Source of the DNA: Coriaria nepalensis
Lineage: Eukaryota; Streptophyta; Magnoliopsida; Cucurbitales; Coriariaceae
Length of the DNA stretch: 64,000 nt
Direction of reading: 5' to 3'
NCBI GenBank assembly: GCA_027186245.1
Contig: CP114489.1
Coordinates: forward strand, 2,177,501-2,241,500
Under the pieces are notes generated by a model, which saw only the letters and a list, made by a program, of their open reading frames with translations, had not been told where the DNA came from and made no database searches. The translations under genes and the position numbers were made by a program. This document shows positions 12,312 to 24,032 of the stretch, one piece after another; within the stretch, counting starts at the first letter, position 1, and every line of letters begins with the position of its first letter.

Positions 12312-15095
12312 TAAGTACGTTCTAAGTATCCCAACCTCTCTTCCTATTCTCCATCTCTTTCTCTTTCGCAACCGTAATTATTAGAGTTTCTTCGCACAAA
12401 TCCTAAGAGGTAAATATGGTCACTTTCGTTCTAATCATCATCTCAGCTTTTCTTACTCGTACTCTTTCCAATCTCTCTCGCAACAGTCAAGCAGTAGAGT
12501 TTTTTCACAGAAATCGGAAGAGATAATTTTCTTTGCTTTTTTTCTTTGAATCTTTTATGAGGTCGAAGAATTGTGCTAGATGCATTAGGTTCGTGTAATT
12601 TTCGTTTGATGTCTATCTTATGGGAAAGGCTAATTCCATATTTTTGTATCCACTTTTTTCTATTCCATATTTGTTCCTGTTCTGAAAAAATTTAAGAAAA
12701 AACAATTATTTCAAAACCCTTTTCGTTTTTAGAAATCTTCAGATTAAAATTGTTAAGATTTTCTTTTTCTCAGTTTACTTCTGTTCACATTCCTTAATTT
12801 CTCCCTCGCTCCCTCGTTTCCCTAAGAACTTTTAAGTTTCTTTTATTTTTCCATTTCTTTTATTTTATTTTTTTTCCCTTTAGCTTAAACGTCAAATGAT
12901 TCTATTAAATTAGGAATCTCTATGCTATTATATGCCCCTGCCATGAAATTCATATTAGAATCATCGTCTCTATGTAATTATTTGATTAAGGGACTTGATA
13001 ATAGAGATTTTAAAGTACGTTAGAATTCAGATACATGAAGTTTCTAGTTTTTTTGTATTCAATTACATTCTTAATTAAATATTTATACATCATGTTAGAC
13101 ATCATGTTAGGTGATGGATGAAAGGTAGATGTTTCAGACGGTCCAAAGTAAATAGAGCAGAATGGAACTTTGGCTTTCCAAGCTACAATATGGAGGTGGA
13201 TGACTCCTCGAAAAAAGCAGCAGCCTTTGGCTAATGATGTTTTCGTTGGCAACTGAAAACCAACTAATCACGATACGTCAGCTAAGAGAGTGCCTGGTTC
13301 TATAACTACTATCAACGTGCTATACAGTGATTGTGTATGTGTTCCGAGTGATGTTGAATCCATGAGCAACATCATCTCTCATTACTTATATACTACCTTA
13401 ATTTGATGGGAGTTGGCCGAGAAGATGCTGGGTCCCATGATGTTCTCACCTATGCCGGGCAGGAGCCGTACAATGCCCCACCATTTGCTTCCTCCTCATC
13501 ATACACTTGAGCTTTATTATGGTTTACTTTATATATAGACATAGTGAATGAAGAGAAGGTGGGAAAGTCATTTCAAAGCTTTTAGAAGTGTGAGGCCATT
13601 GATGTGTTTATATAATATAAATCCATTTTTTGGTTGTCCTTTTTGTTATTGCTACTGTAAATTTTGTTATTGTTTGGAATTTGATACAAGCTCAGTATGT
13701 TCTAGAATTGTCCTCTATAGATACAAGAAGATGGTACAATTTCATGTTCTTGTTCAAGTAAATAAATTGCTCGCTTTCACATTTAAAATAAATTGGTTGC
13801 ATGTTTTGAATCATTACTCTTTCTTTACTAATTTTGTCGTTTTGTTTTGTTTTTTTTTCACCTTTTTTGAAAAGTAACATCATACATTAAGATAAAGATC
13901 AGGCATTGTAAGAAGAGTCAAATCATTCAAGGGAGAGGAGCGATATAATAACCCAGATATAAGGAAAGAAGCAAAACTATATGAAACCAATTTAAGACGG
14001 AGGTAACAAAATGTAACAAACCAAACTAAAGAGGCATCAAAGGAACATGAGACGATGCAGGAATGAAATTTTGTGTTGAGTTCATGACTGAATTAATGAA
14101 AAAATATGTTTAATTATGCAACATTAACTATTATAGGAAAAACAAAAACATAGTCATCAAAATGGTACATGAATTATATCTAAATAAAATTGTTTGAGAA
14201 ACGGTATTTATCAATAAATAAAATGTAGTATTCAATCATTTGATCTTTTATCCAAAACTTATGATTCGTCAGACTTCTTCCTCTTTAAATTTTCAGGACA
14301 AATTCATTTATCATGTCCAAACTTATTACATAAAACACACTTTATTTTCTTATTGTTCATGGCCAACTTAATAACACCCTTGTTTCTTCAAAAGCTACAA
14401 TTTTTATTTTTATTTTCCTTTTAAATCATTTTTTCTACCTTTATTTTATAAATATTTGGATTCAAGAGTAATATTTAAGATGAGTCTTTATCACATATAT
14501 CATCTTCTTCTTAAGATGTATCAGTGAGAGACACAAATAAGGAAGTTTGGAAAATTTATCCACTCATTCAAATCTTCTATGTAAGCCATATATGCCTCAT
14601 TTAAAGGTACTGCAACACAAGCTAATTTCGTAGCTTGTTGACACATATGACCAAGTCTCAATGCTTCGGATTCTTTTCGATCTTCATTTTTTACCAATTT
14701 TTTTGAGTCAACAACTCTAAATTTATTTGCTTATTATCTCTACCTTGCAATAATAAAATGATATGATATTGAATCAACATCATAACGAACAAACACTTTT
14801 AAAATGTGTATGCACAATATTTCAATGAACTCAAGATATTAACATTAACTATTACATTCACCATTTTGTTCTTAATTTTCATCCATCACCTAAAATGATG
14901 CATAAATATTCAATTAAAAAATGCAAGGAATACAAAGACTAGAAACTTCATTGACGAGTAAAAGGCTGAGATGATGATTAGAATGAAAGTGACCAAACTT
15001 ACCTCTTACAATTTCTGCAAAGAAACTCGACTACTTACAGTTGCGAGAGAGATGGAGAAGAGGAAGAGAGGCTGGGATAATTGGAACGTAAGTAA
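12312..15095. mobile_element. Mutator-like element relic with long inverted repeats and FAR1-like coding remnants
   Basis: The left segment 12312-12480 reappears in inverse orientation at about 14985-15095: both contain CCATCTCT, GAGTTTCTT, TAAGAGGTAA and GGTCACTTTC followed by TTCTAATCATCATCTCAGC. A second block at about 13030-13115 (ATGAAGTTTCTAGT and TAGGTGATGGATGA) matches the inverse of 14875-14955. The left arm therefore carries about 550 bp absent from the right. Long inverted ends are typical of Mutator-like elements. Inside, on the minus strand, a relic at about 14680-14540 reads SEALRLGHMCQQATKLACVA and continues to AYMAYIEDLNEW. Another at about 14350-14270 reads CVLCNKFGHDK, a stop, then ICPENLKRKK, a CX2CX4HX4C zinc knuckle. 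Both resemble the end of FAR1/MULE-type transposases. No intact frame survives. The element ends and target duplication were not resolved. Confidence 0.55.
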
Positions 15096-16641
15096 CCTGA
15101 TTCTCTTACATTTTTTTTTTTCTTCTAGATTTCACCATTAGATTAAAACTAATCTAATGGACCAAATCTTGTGTGTAAAAAATTGTGTTCAATGGAACCT
15201 ATCCCACGTGTGTGTATATATATATATGTTTGCCAAGAATAGTTTACCTAATTGAGAGGAGTACTTTAACGGTGAATGATTATGATTAACGTTTTTTAAT
15301 CGAGCATGTCTGGATTAGATTCAAATTTTATTAAGAGCTTGAGAAAAGTCAAATGTCTATTTACATTGAATGATATCTACTACTCCATTTTAAGATCTAA
15401 CCGACAGATCGGTTTCTCATTACTTTAGATATGTATGCTTAAAACTGTAGATATGATCTTTTATATTAATTATGCTCCCAATTTACATAATGTTAGATAT
15501 GTATGCTTCAACGGTGGTTAGATGAAGAACCAAGAAAAAATAGAGAAAGAAAGAGTGGAGGCCGCTCGGATTTTCTACTCATCAATCGGTTTAATTAACT
15601 GCAAGAGAAAGAACTCTAAGATTCTGTGTCCATTACGGATATCGTTACTAATTTATCGAGAATGTAATCATGGATACTCGGTATGTAAGCATTAAGCTCT
15701 CATTCATGTGGAGCTGTGTACATGCCCATAAGGCCATGAACTGTCGCAGCTAATAGCCATAACAACAATAATATTAACATATTACATACACATTTATTTC
15801 CCATCATTATTTTATCGAGTTTCGTAATGTTTCATGTTGTTACCACACGCAAGAATTTTAATGTTATTGCATTAGTGAGTGTACTTATGATTAGTACTAC
15901 TTGGTATATTATTAAATTTTAGATTATGATATTAGACGGTTAGAAAAATAGAAATTATTAGTAATAATTTTGGGTTAATAATATTCGATGTTTAAATTTT
16001 ATGATTTTCACAAGAGATAATTTATAGAAATGAATTAATGGATTTGATAGATAGATTAATTTTCATTTTTTTGGTACATGATCTTAAAATTTATAACTAA
16101 AATAAATTTAGAAAGATATATATATATTCTTCTTTTTCTTTACTGTAGCCATCAAACTCGCATGACCATCAATAGATTAAAAAGAATGATCTGGAGAAGG
16201 TCAAATTCATATGGTATGAATTTCTAATCAAAGTTAGGGTTTTAATTTTGTTGAAATTACTTAGAGGTTGAAATCTTGATTTAAAAAGTTAGGGTTTGAA
16301 ATCTGAGATTTTGATTTTTTGTTTATGTGAGATATGTGATTTTGATTTCGAAATTTCCTTAATCTTAGTCCAAATTTAATTGATCACGGTTTGAGCCTGT
16401 GATTTCGGACTCAGATCTAGTTCATCTCTAGGATTTTTGACATAATTTCAGGATTCCAAAGTAAGATCATAGTTCATCTCAGTCTAAAATCATGTTGAAC
16501 ATATTATGTCATTTTGTCCAAAATACTGTGTAATTCAACATATTTTTTCTTTGTTTTTCAAGGAAATGCATCACCTAAAGTCACCCGAATATTGAAGTCC
16601 GGATCATTTTTCTTGAGCGATTACTAACTGTTTGAGATTGT
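15096..16641. other. Intergenic, no gene seen
   Basis: AT-rich DNA with short TA repeats near 15215-15226 and 16118-16128. No protein-like frame or RNA gene is recognised. Confidence 0.45.
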
Positions 16642-17590
16642 AAAAGATGATTTCAGATATTAAGGAGAAACTTAATTCGAGACCGATGGCATTGTTTAGG
16701 AAACCATGCTTTGACCACTTCCTGAAGGTTGATGAGAGACTTTCATTCTCCGCTCAATTAGTCAAAACTTTGATACTCCATCAAGCTCAGTCCGCAAACA
16801 AGTATGAGGCATGATACTTCATAAGTTGTAATCCTCTCCATTACTTGATGAAAGGGTTCGTTCTAGTTATTGGACTGTGATGTCACAAGCCACCGGTCTT
16901 ACCTCGCAAAATAAAGAAAAATACATAAATCATGAACTACTTTCTCAAAGGGAATGATAAAATTACATGTGGTGAGCTTATTAATATTTTCAACAATTCT
17001 ATTTATAGAACTAAAAGGGGTGAAGAAGATCATGTTTATGTGGAAAATATTGAAGAACTACAATTCAAGTTAGTGTTGGTCTACTTCTTAACGGTTACCC
17101 TCTTAGGTATTGTGAGGAGGAACAACTTGCCAGTTTAGTATCTATACATGGTCTCAGACCTTGAGTTCTTCAATAGATATCCTTTGAATAAAGTAGTACA
17201 TGAGAGAACCATCGAATACATCAAGAGGGGCAACCTCTCTATTAAGACCAAAAGAGCTATAAGTAGAAAGTATGTGACTGATGAGAAGTGGGTCCATACA
17301 TGATTTTATGTTCGCCTTCGAGATAATTAATACTCTTAGTTAGATTTATAGTAAGTTTGTACTAATTGAATTTGTTATTTCTTAATGCTTTTTTTTATAT
17401 ATTACTGTAGGTATGTGCTTTTGAAGTGATTTTTTGTATTGAAGAGACATTTGGGCAATATTGAAAGAAAACTCGTAAGTTACGAATCCTTAATTAGGCG
17501 ATGGATACAAAAGGAGCTACAAAGTCGAGTAAGCCACCGTACACGAGGATAGTCGATATTCTGAAGAACCGAGAGATTAGTTTTGATTGC
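16642..17590 (+). pseudogene. DUF1985-type transposon gene relic
   Basis: Three successive frame fragments match the DUF1985 domain, which in plants is commonly found in Ulp1-protease-carrying transposons and their captured host derivatives. 16647-16813 reads KLNSRPMALFRKPCFDHFLK, then FSAQLVKTLILHQ and a stop. 16932-17137 reads KGNDKITCGELINIF, then QFKLVLVYFLTVTLLG. 17150-17300 reads LEFFNRYPLNKVVHERTIEY. A last piece near 17415-17460 reads AFEVIFCIEETFGQY, the segment that usually ends the domain. Stops and frame changes separate the pieces, so no product is expected. The assignment rests on motif order recognised from memory. Confidence 0.6.
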
Positions 17591-17599
17591 GATCTAAAC

Positions 17600-18200
17600 A
17601 ATTATTTTATACTCTAATGACTTAATTAATCGACATATCTTTTAATCTAATATTAATTTAATAATATATATTAAAGTACATGATTTTATGCCCATCAAAG
17701 AAAGAAAAGTACAAGCTTTATATTACCAGCTTTAATTAATTCGATGATAAGGTTGAAAATGTAGAAATTAATTGTGTGGCAACTTTACTAAATGAGACCC
17801 AAAAGGAGGAAGCATCTTTTGAACAAGATGATATATAAGCCAACCAAAAAAAAAAAAAAGGGGGGGAGAGACGCAGATTTTCACTTTAAAAAAAGAAAAA
17901 AAACCAATATTAGGAAAAATCCTCTTTGTGCCCTTTTTGTGTTCGATCAAAATGGATAATACGAAACAGGATCAAGGACAAGGCTAGGGTCAAGTTCTCC
18001 TCTTGAATTACCTAAAAAAATGTTCCCCTACTTACCAAAATTTTCTAAATCCTATTTTATAAAATGTAAAAAAGAGAGAGGAAGATTAAAACATAACAAA
18101 ATAATTAAAAAAATAAAAATACTGATTTTTTTTTTTCTTTTAATTTTTAATTTTTTAAGGAACTAATAACTAATTTTATTGCTGGAGAAAGCTGGAAAAC
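17600..18200. other. Intergenic and 3' flank of the isopentenyltransferase gene
   Basis: AT-rich with poly-A, poly-G and poly-T stretches near 17848-17866 and 18125-18136. No gene is seen. The last bases presumably include the 3' UTR of the minus-strand gene ending at 18201. Confidence 0.5.
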
Positions 18201-19301
18201 CTACTCCTCCAAGAAGCGCTTCACAATTTTCACGCTTGGTTCCACCACCTGTTTCTCCCATATTTCTGACCACTTCTTATTCTCCTCCGTTTCTGACGTC
18301 ATCAACGCCCTAAATGCCTCCGTGGCGTCCACTCTTTTTAGCTCCCACCCTCCCCTTCTCAGCCGTTGGATTTTCCCCATCTGCCTCTTCGCTAGTCGAC
18401 ACGTATTCTCCTTTATCTCTCTCACTGCTTCTTCGTATGCTCCTCTCCAGACTGGATCCCACCCCCGTTCATCATCCACGCAACTCTCCCTCTTCTTCCT
18501 CCGTGGTTGATACTTTTTAAAATACCGGTCGAACTCGGCTACTCCGATTGCCTTTCTCAACCCGGTTTGATGCTCCGGTTCGGCTTCTTCCGGATCGTAG
18601 AACTCGGCCAACTCATCGAACATGCCCGAGTCTAGCATATCGTCGACTCGTTTCGATAAATAATCTAATAGAACCGGTGGCAACACGTCAACCCAGAGGA
18701 AGCAACAGTGATATCTCAACTCGGCCGAAACCGAGTCAGACCGGTCGAAAACATTTGATTCAGGATCAAATCGGTCAACAACCAGAGCGTGAATGAAAGA
18801 GTTTGACCCGCCTACGATGATGGGAAGTTTTCTCCGGGAGGTGATATCTGATATGAGTGCTCCGGCGTTGGCTCGGAAATCGGAAGGTGTGAAGTTCCCG
18901 GAGAGGGGGTCAATCTGGCCGAGAAGATGATGAGGAACACCGAGACGTTCATGGAGGGGAATCTTATTGGTGGTGATGTTGAGGCCGGAGTAGACTTGCA
19001 TTTTGTCTGAGTTGATGATCTCCGACGAGAATAATTGAGTCGCGAGGTCGATGGAGAGGCCGGATTTTCCTGAGCCAGTGGCTCCCATAATGACGACAAT
19101 CTTGTCTTTATGGTGGTGGTGGCGGTGGCGGAGGGAGGTGGAGGTGGTGGAGGAGGAGTCCATGTTGATGCGAGGGGAGAGAGAGTAGGCGGGACGGGAG
19201 GAGAGAGGGAGGAAGGAGTGGTGGTGGTGGGAGGGGGAATAGTAATGGGAAGAGGAGGATGGAGAAGAAGGAGGAGTGGTTAAATGGAAAGTGCGTGTCA
19301 T
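18201..19301 (-). CDS. Adenylate isopentenyltransferase (cytokinin synthesis), plastid type
   Basis: A single exon of 366 residues. The enzyme transfers an isopentenyl group from DMAPP to N6 of ATP or ADP, the first step of cytokinin synthesis. The P-loop GATGSGKS is at residues 73-80, followed by LSIDLATQLFSSEIINSDKM, the family's VPHHLLGQIDP at about 121-131, and IIVGGSNSFIHALV at about 161-174. The first about 65 residues are Ser/His/Pro-rich and look like a chloroplast transit peptide with low-complexity His runs. Plant adenylate IPTs are typically intronless, as here. The C-terminus ends VKRFLEE without a CaaX box, unlike Arabidopsis IPT3, so IPT5/IPT7-like fits better, but I cannot fix the orthologue. 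An internal Met at residue 47 is an alternative start. The gene stands alone between transposon relics. Confidence 0.92.
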   Translation of the reverse strand: MTRTFHLTTPPSSPSSSSHYYSPSHHHHSFLPLSSRPAYSLSPRINMDSSSTTSTSLRHRHHHHKDKIVVIMGATGSGKSGLSIDLATQLFSSEIINSDKMQVYSGLNITTNKIPLHERLGVPHHLLGQIDPLSGNFTPSDFRANAGALISDITSRRKLPIIVGGSNSFIHALVVDRFDPESNVFDRSDSVSAELRYHCCFLWVDVLPPVLLDYLSKRVDDMLDSGMFDELAEFYDPEEAEPEHQTGLRKAIGVAEFDRYFKKYQPRRKKRESCVDDERGWDPVWRGAYEEAVREIKENTCRLAKRQMGKIQRLRRGGWELKRVDATEAFRALMTSETEENKKWSEIWEKQVVEPSVKIVKRFLEE

Positions 19302-21234
19302 AGGAGGAAAGAGAGTGGTGGCTCTTGAGTTGAGCTCTTCCTCTTCCTCTTCCTCTTCTTCTGCTGCTGCTGCAAATATAACATATACGGAATAATTCCA
19401 GACACATACTCTGGCTCAGAAGAGAGAGGGAAACAGAGGAAACGCAACAAAAAAAATACTAGTACCTGCCCGAGGGAGGGGGAGGGGGATGGGGCTGGGA
19501 TTAGACTAGTAGAGCTTTAGATGATACAATAAGGAAGGATAGCTCATATGGAAGAAGAAGAAGAAGAAGGAGAAAGAGGAGAGGGAGAAAATGGCATGCA
19601 TTGGTTATGAAGCAAAGTTTTCTTTTTTGGTTTAGAGATTTTGCGGTTTGCCTGAATGAATATGTCTGTCTCTTTCTGTGTTTCAATTTTATCCTTTATT
19701 TTTTTCGTTTTTTGTCGAGAGCTGTTTGGGGGCTCCTCCTTACATGGGGATTGGGGATGTTATTTTATATAAGCGCTGTAACAACGTTTTTGTTTTTAAG
19801 GAAAATGTCTTGCCTCAAAAGATTTAACAAATTTCATTTGAATACTTTGAGTAACGAGAAATAGACCTGTGTAGTTTTGACACCTCTTTCAATTCGTTTT
19901 ATCTTCTACGGTTGTGCTGTCGCTGTCTGTGGATCAAGAAACTCTCTGCATTTTCTATTTCCTTTTTCTTCTTTCTTATAAGCACAACGGTTTCTGTAAT
20001 ATCCCAGCTCTGCCATTTACCAATGTAGTATTGGATTTGGAGTTAAATGAAAGACACATAAGAAAGTTCTCACTATCACCATATAATATCGATACCGAAA
20101 ATATCAATATCGAACTGGAACATAAAGTTGTAGTTTCGGTATTAGTACTGGCTATACGGGAACGGTATCAATATCCTTGAATAAAGGTATTTGTAGTACT
20201 TTTGACCACCCCTAACTATTGAGTAGCCTTATTATTTAGTTACGCCAATTGGGTAGCTGTTTAAGCACATGATAATACAATGATGTGAAAAAGGATTGTT
20301 TAGTTAAATGACTTTATGTCAAATATATTTTTAGAGGATAAACTCATTTTGATTTCTTTTGATATATGACTTTCTTTTTCATTTTATAATAATACACAAA
20401 AAAAAATGAAATGATATTTCTACCCTCACTCCTATCATTTTTAACAAAAGAAAAAAAGACCCATAAAAATGACCTACCTTTCCTTCTTTAGAAAAAATGC
20501 CCTTAAAAAACTGATTTACTCTTATTGTTCTAATTTTTGCTCGATTCTTCATCAGAGAAGAAGGATCTGTACTATATCCTTCATTAGAGAAGAAAAAATA
20601 TTGTTGTTCCAACGTACACGAGCATCACCATCGAAGTTCAGTACATGTTCTCTCTTTTTTTAAAAAAAAAATCTTTTTTACTTTATCCTTAATGAGATAT
20701 ACGCATACCATAAATTTTGTTAATTAAGTTTTGTTCATTTGTTTTGCTCACGACTTGGTAATGCTCAGTTTCCTCTATTTGACTAAGATGTCGACTTGGT
20801 AATGGACTAAAACTATGGATTATCATTCATTTCGTACAAATATCCTTTTTTCTTTTTTTTTTTTGTTTGCTCAAAATTATAATTTTTTTGGGTCAAGATA
20901 TTAATTTTAAATTATTTATTTTTTGGGAATGACATCATCTGTATTTATAGTAATATGCTTCGATGTGGAATGGAAGGAGGATGTGACCTCAAATCCATAA
21001 AAATATTGAGTTGCAAAAGGCTCACAAGGATGGAATGGTATTGCGGCTAAATAAGTATAAGTTTTAATGAGCTGTTAGAGGTCGTCTGCAATATTATTCA
21101 TATTGATCATAATGATTGATATGACAATAGTGTACAAGCCGCTATTCTCATCCAATATTTATAGAAATTGATGCAGATATGAAGCCATTTTTAATCCATG
21201 CATGTTCGAGAAATCCATATCTACCGCATGTGAA
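19302..21234. other. Promoter side of the IPT gene and intergenic DNA
   Basis: The first about 400 bases must hold the IPT 5' UTR and promoter, including (CTT)n/(GAA)n purine-pyrimidine repeats at 19334-19372 and 19550-19580. No gene is seen beyond. A hAT-like terminus, CCACCCCTA, occurs at about 20206-20214 after a degenerate repeat-like stretch from 20080; a matching opposite end was not found. Confidence 0.45.
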
Positions 21235-22195
21235 GTTGATTTCGAATGGGAGAAGTGGCATGCATGTTTGAGAGTGACGTCAAGTACCTAGTTTTAGTAA
21301 TGATGAAAATGAGAATTTTATGAGTTCTGATGATGGTAGTAATAGATATATAAATGACGGTCTGAATATGGATGTAGAGGGAGGTGTTGTTGAGCCCGAG
21401 GATGAGGTTGATGACAGAGGTGGACGAATGAAGGAAGAATATGCTGATCTTCACAATAATGAAATGAATTATAATTTTCGTTTGTTCAAAGATGAATGCT
21501 TTAAGGGAGTAGTACTTCCCTACCATATACCTGATACTTTATCTGCCTAAGAGAATCTGGATCTCATACCGGCTTAGGATTTGCCGCCACATGTTCTACC
21601 ATGACCGGAAAATGAAATTGAAGATGAAGGCGATGATGATTATGCCAATATTTTTCCTATTACTCCTTATTGCTTCTTCCCAATCAAACGGTGATGAGTT
21701 TTATCGCACTCAGTTCTTTCCATCAAGAATGACTTAAAGATGAGTTTACAAATGTATGCGATTTAACGGAATTTTAAATTCAATGTGAAAAAATCGAGTA
21801 AAACTATATATGTTGTTAGTTGTATATATTTAAATTGTAAGTAGATGTTCCATACTACGAGAAAGAAAGATTGTTTATTTTTTTTCAAATTCAAACTTAC
21901 AAAGACAATACACATGTAACTTTAACTTTTTGCATAAAAAATATCAACAAGCATTTGTATAGGTAATTGGATAACATGTGATGAATAGTTATTGTGGAAG
22001 TAATAAGAGTTTTAACCCGGATATGATTAAAATTTTAGCTCATAATAATCTTGATATATATATTAATTACTGGAATATATGAAAAGCAAAATCTACGTGA
22101 ACTTATTGGGAATATGATAGAGGAGAGATACGCAAGGTTGCCATGCTTGCTTGTTGCCTTTGCTTTCTACGTTATTTTCTTCTTATCAAGTGATG
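21235..22195 (+). pseudogene. MuDR-type transposase relic
   Basis: Broken frame pieces appear in the order expected for the N-terminal part of Mutator transposases. An acidic leader lies at 21320-21550 (DVEGGVVEPEDEVDDR). At about 21736-21850 a segment reads LQMYAI, a stop, then RNFKFNVKKSSKTIYVVSC, the MuDR DNA-binding start that normally continues to a CKW motif. At about 21995-22150 there are NPDMIKILAHNN and, in another frame, MIEERYARLP-like sequence, the positions where the family has a KxxDI segment and a YxxLP segment. Stops and shifts break every piece. The catalytic domain is not seen downstream, so the copy is truncated as well as mutated. Confidence 0.5.
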
Positions 22196-24032
22196 ATTTC
22201 TCTTAACAATCCATTTTCCTTGGCCAACGCCAAGGAAAATTTAGTTTAGGTTTTTTGAAAGTACGTAATATTTTGTTTTGTCAAGAGGGAAGCGAATAGT
22301 TTGGATGAATCATATAGGACTCTTTCGCGTTGGAACTTAAGCCAACTTTTCATGCGTAACCTCGCGATCTTGATCCTTATTGATTTAAAAGTGTGCATGT
22401 TATTATAGAGTTCGCATGTATAAATCAATAGTAGTGATCTTTAGAGATAAATTTAACTCCAGTTCAACCTGGGGTGAATATTGTCCATACTCCGATGAGA
22501 GAGGGAGGTAGCCTCCCAAGACATAGCATAGCATGTATAGGCAGCTCCATTACAATACTATGTAGGGCGAAAAGATGCATTTTCTTCACGATGGTCGATG
22601 TTTCAATGTGAACATGCCGGTTTCAGTAGACCTATAGAAGAAGTACTCGTCCACAGAACATATAACTATAACATGTAATCAAAAGAAATGGCAAAATAAG
22701 AGAGGAAAAAAGCTGACTTCGTGGGGGAGATACAAGGAAGAGTGACAAGAACATGAAGATCCAACTCAGCACCACCATTTAATTAACAAATATATGCACT
22801 ATAGTATACATTATTATACTATAGTCTATAGTGCTTGCATTTAGGTACTTATGTACAGAGCCTATATGAGGATGATGAATGATAATGGGTTGGTTGAAGC
22901 AGAAACTAATAACACAGATTCTCTGGTCAGGAGACACAGACAAGACAAGAGGAAGCAAACAGTGCAGGTGCGCATGATCCTATAGATTAGTGCTCTTAAT
23001 TCTTTATTACCTTTCTAAAAATGATTAGTGTCGTTTTACCATTTTCTTTCATTATTTTTGTACACGTGTGTGCAGTACTGCGCCTGCTCAAGTTTCCATA
23101 GTGTGGTATTGTATTGTATTTATGTGTACCGGCCGATCATCCCAAGTCACTGACTCCTAATTTGACCACATCATTACTTCACTCGGGAAACACGACGCAA
23201 AAAAAAGACAAAAAAAGACAAGTTAAAAACGAAACATACTTCTCCTGCCTATTCTGCCTTGTAGAGAACTCATAGTCTTGTAGGCTTATAAGCCTGTATA
23301 GCTCAATTTCTGTCAGCAAGTGAACTGTGTTGTATTGTCTTTTTTCTTTTCTTCTACGTTGTAATTGACGAGAACTTTTTATTACAAAAAAAATTACAAA
23401 TTTGAAAGGACGTGCGCACTACCTTATCGGCTTATCGGGCCTAACAGTATAACAAGTAACCTGTTCGGCTGTTTCATATGATGGGCTGGCTTGAGAACAA
23501 AGGAAGTTCTCACGAGCCCAACTCCTTAGGATGGGGTGCGGTTACATACTCTTTTGCATGCGCAGACCTGCATGCTGGGCCTGTTGATGGTTATCCCAGG
23601 CCCAGCCTCTTTCATGAAAACTTGGCATTCTATGCCCAACAACCCGTAATACTAGTTCGGAACCGCAAATCAGGTGAAACTTGACTTATATTATGTTTTA
23701 GAAAGCTTATCCATATCATTATGTAATTATAAAATAAGTTTTCTGTCATTATTATTTTGTCTTTTACTTTTTCTAATGTAAATTTTTTTACTTATGAATC
23801 GATTTTATTGACTCACTGCATATGCATATGGAAGAGTAAGCATTTATGAAACAGAGTAATTATGATTGGGAAATGGCCCAGATGTATTTAAAATTTTGGG
23901 ATAATTTCTTGATGTAACCAATATGTTATCTACTACCAAATATGCAATCGTCTATCAATATTGTATGTAAATGTTCACCCTTCAAAAGATGATTAGGGAA
24001 ACGTTCCAAGACACATAAACTCTTGTGCTTAA
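22196..24032. other. Intergenic, no gene supported
   Basis: A 68-residue frame at 23478-23684 has a fairly balanced composition, but I recognise no family and it has no supporting context. The rest is AT-rich without protein-like frames. Confidence 0.4.

Noticed and set aside
13010..13252. 80-residue minus-strand frame within the inverted-repeat element
   Set aside because: No family recognised; it overlaps a repeat arm and is probably chance.
18314..18796. Plus-strand frames opposite the IPT gene
   Set aside because: Shadows of an intact 366-codon gene on the minus strand.
23478..23684. 68-residue frame of balanced composition
   Set aside because: No recognisable family, no flanking gene structure, and the length is within chance.
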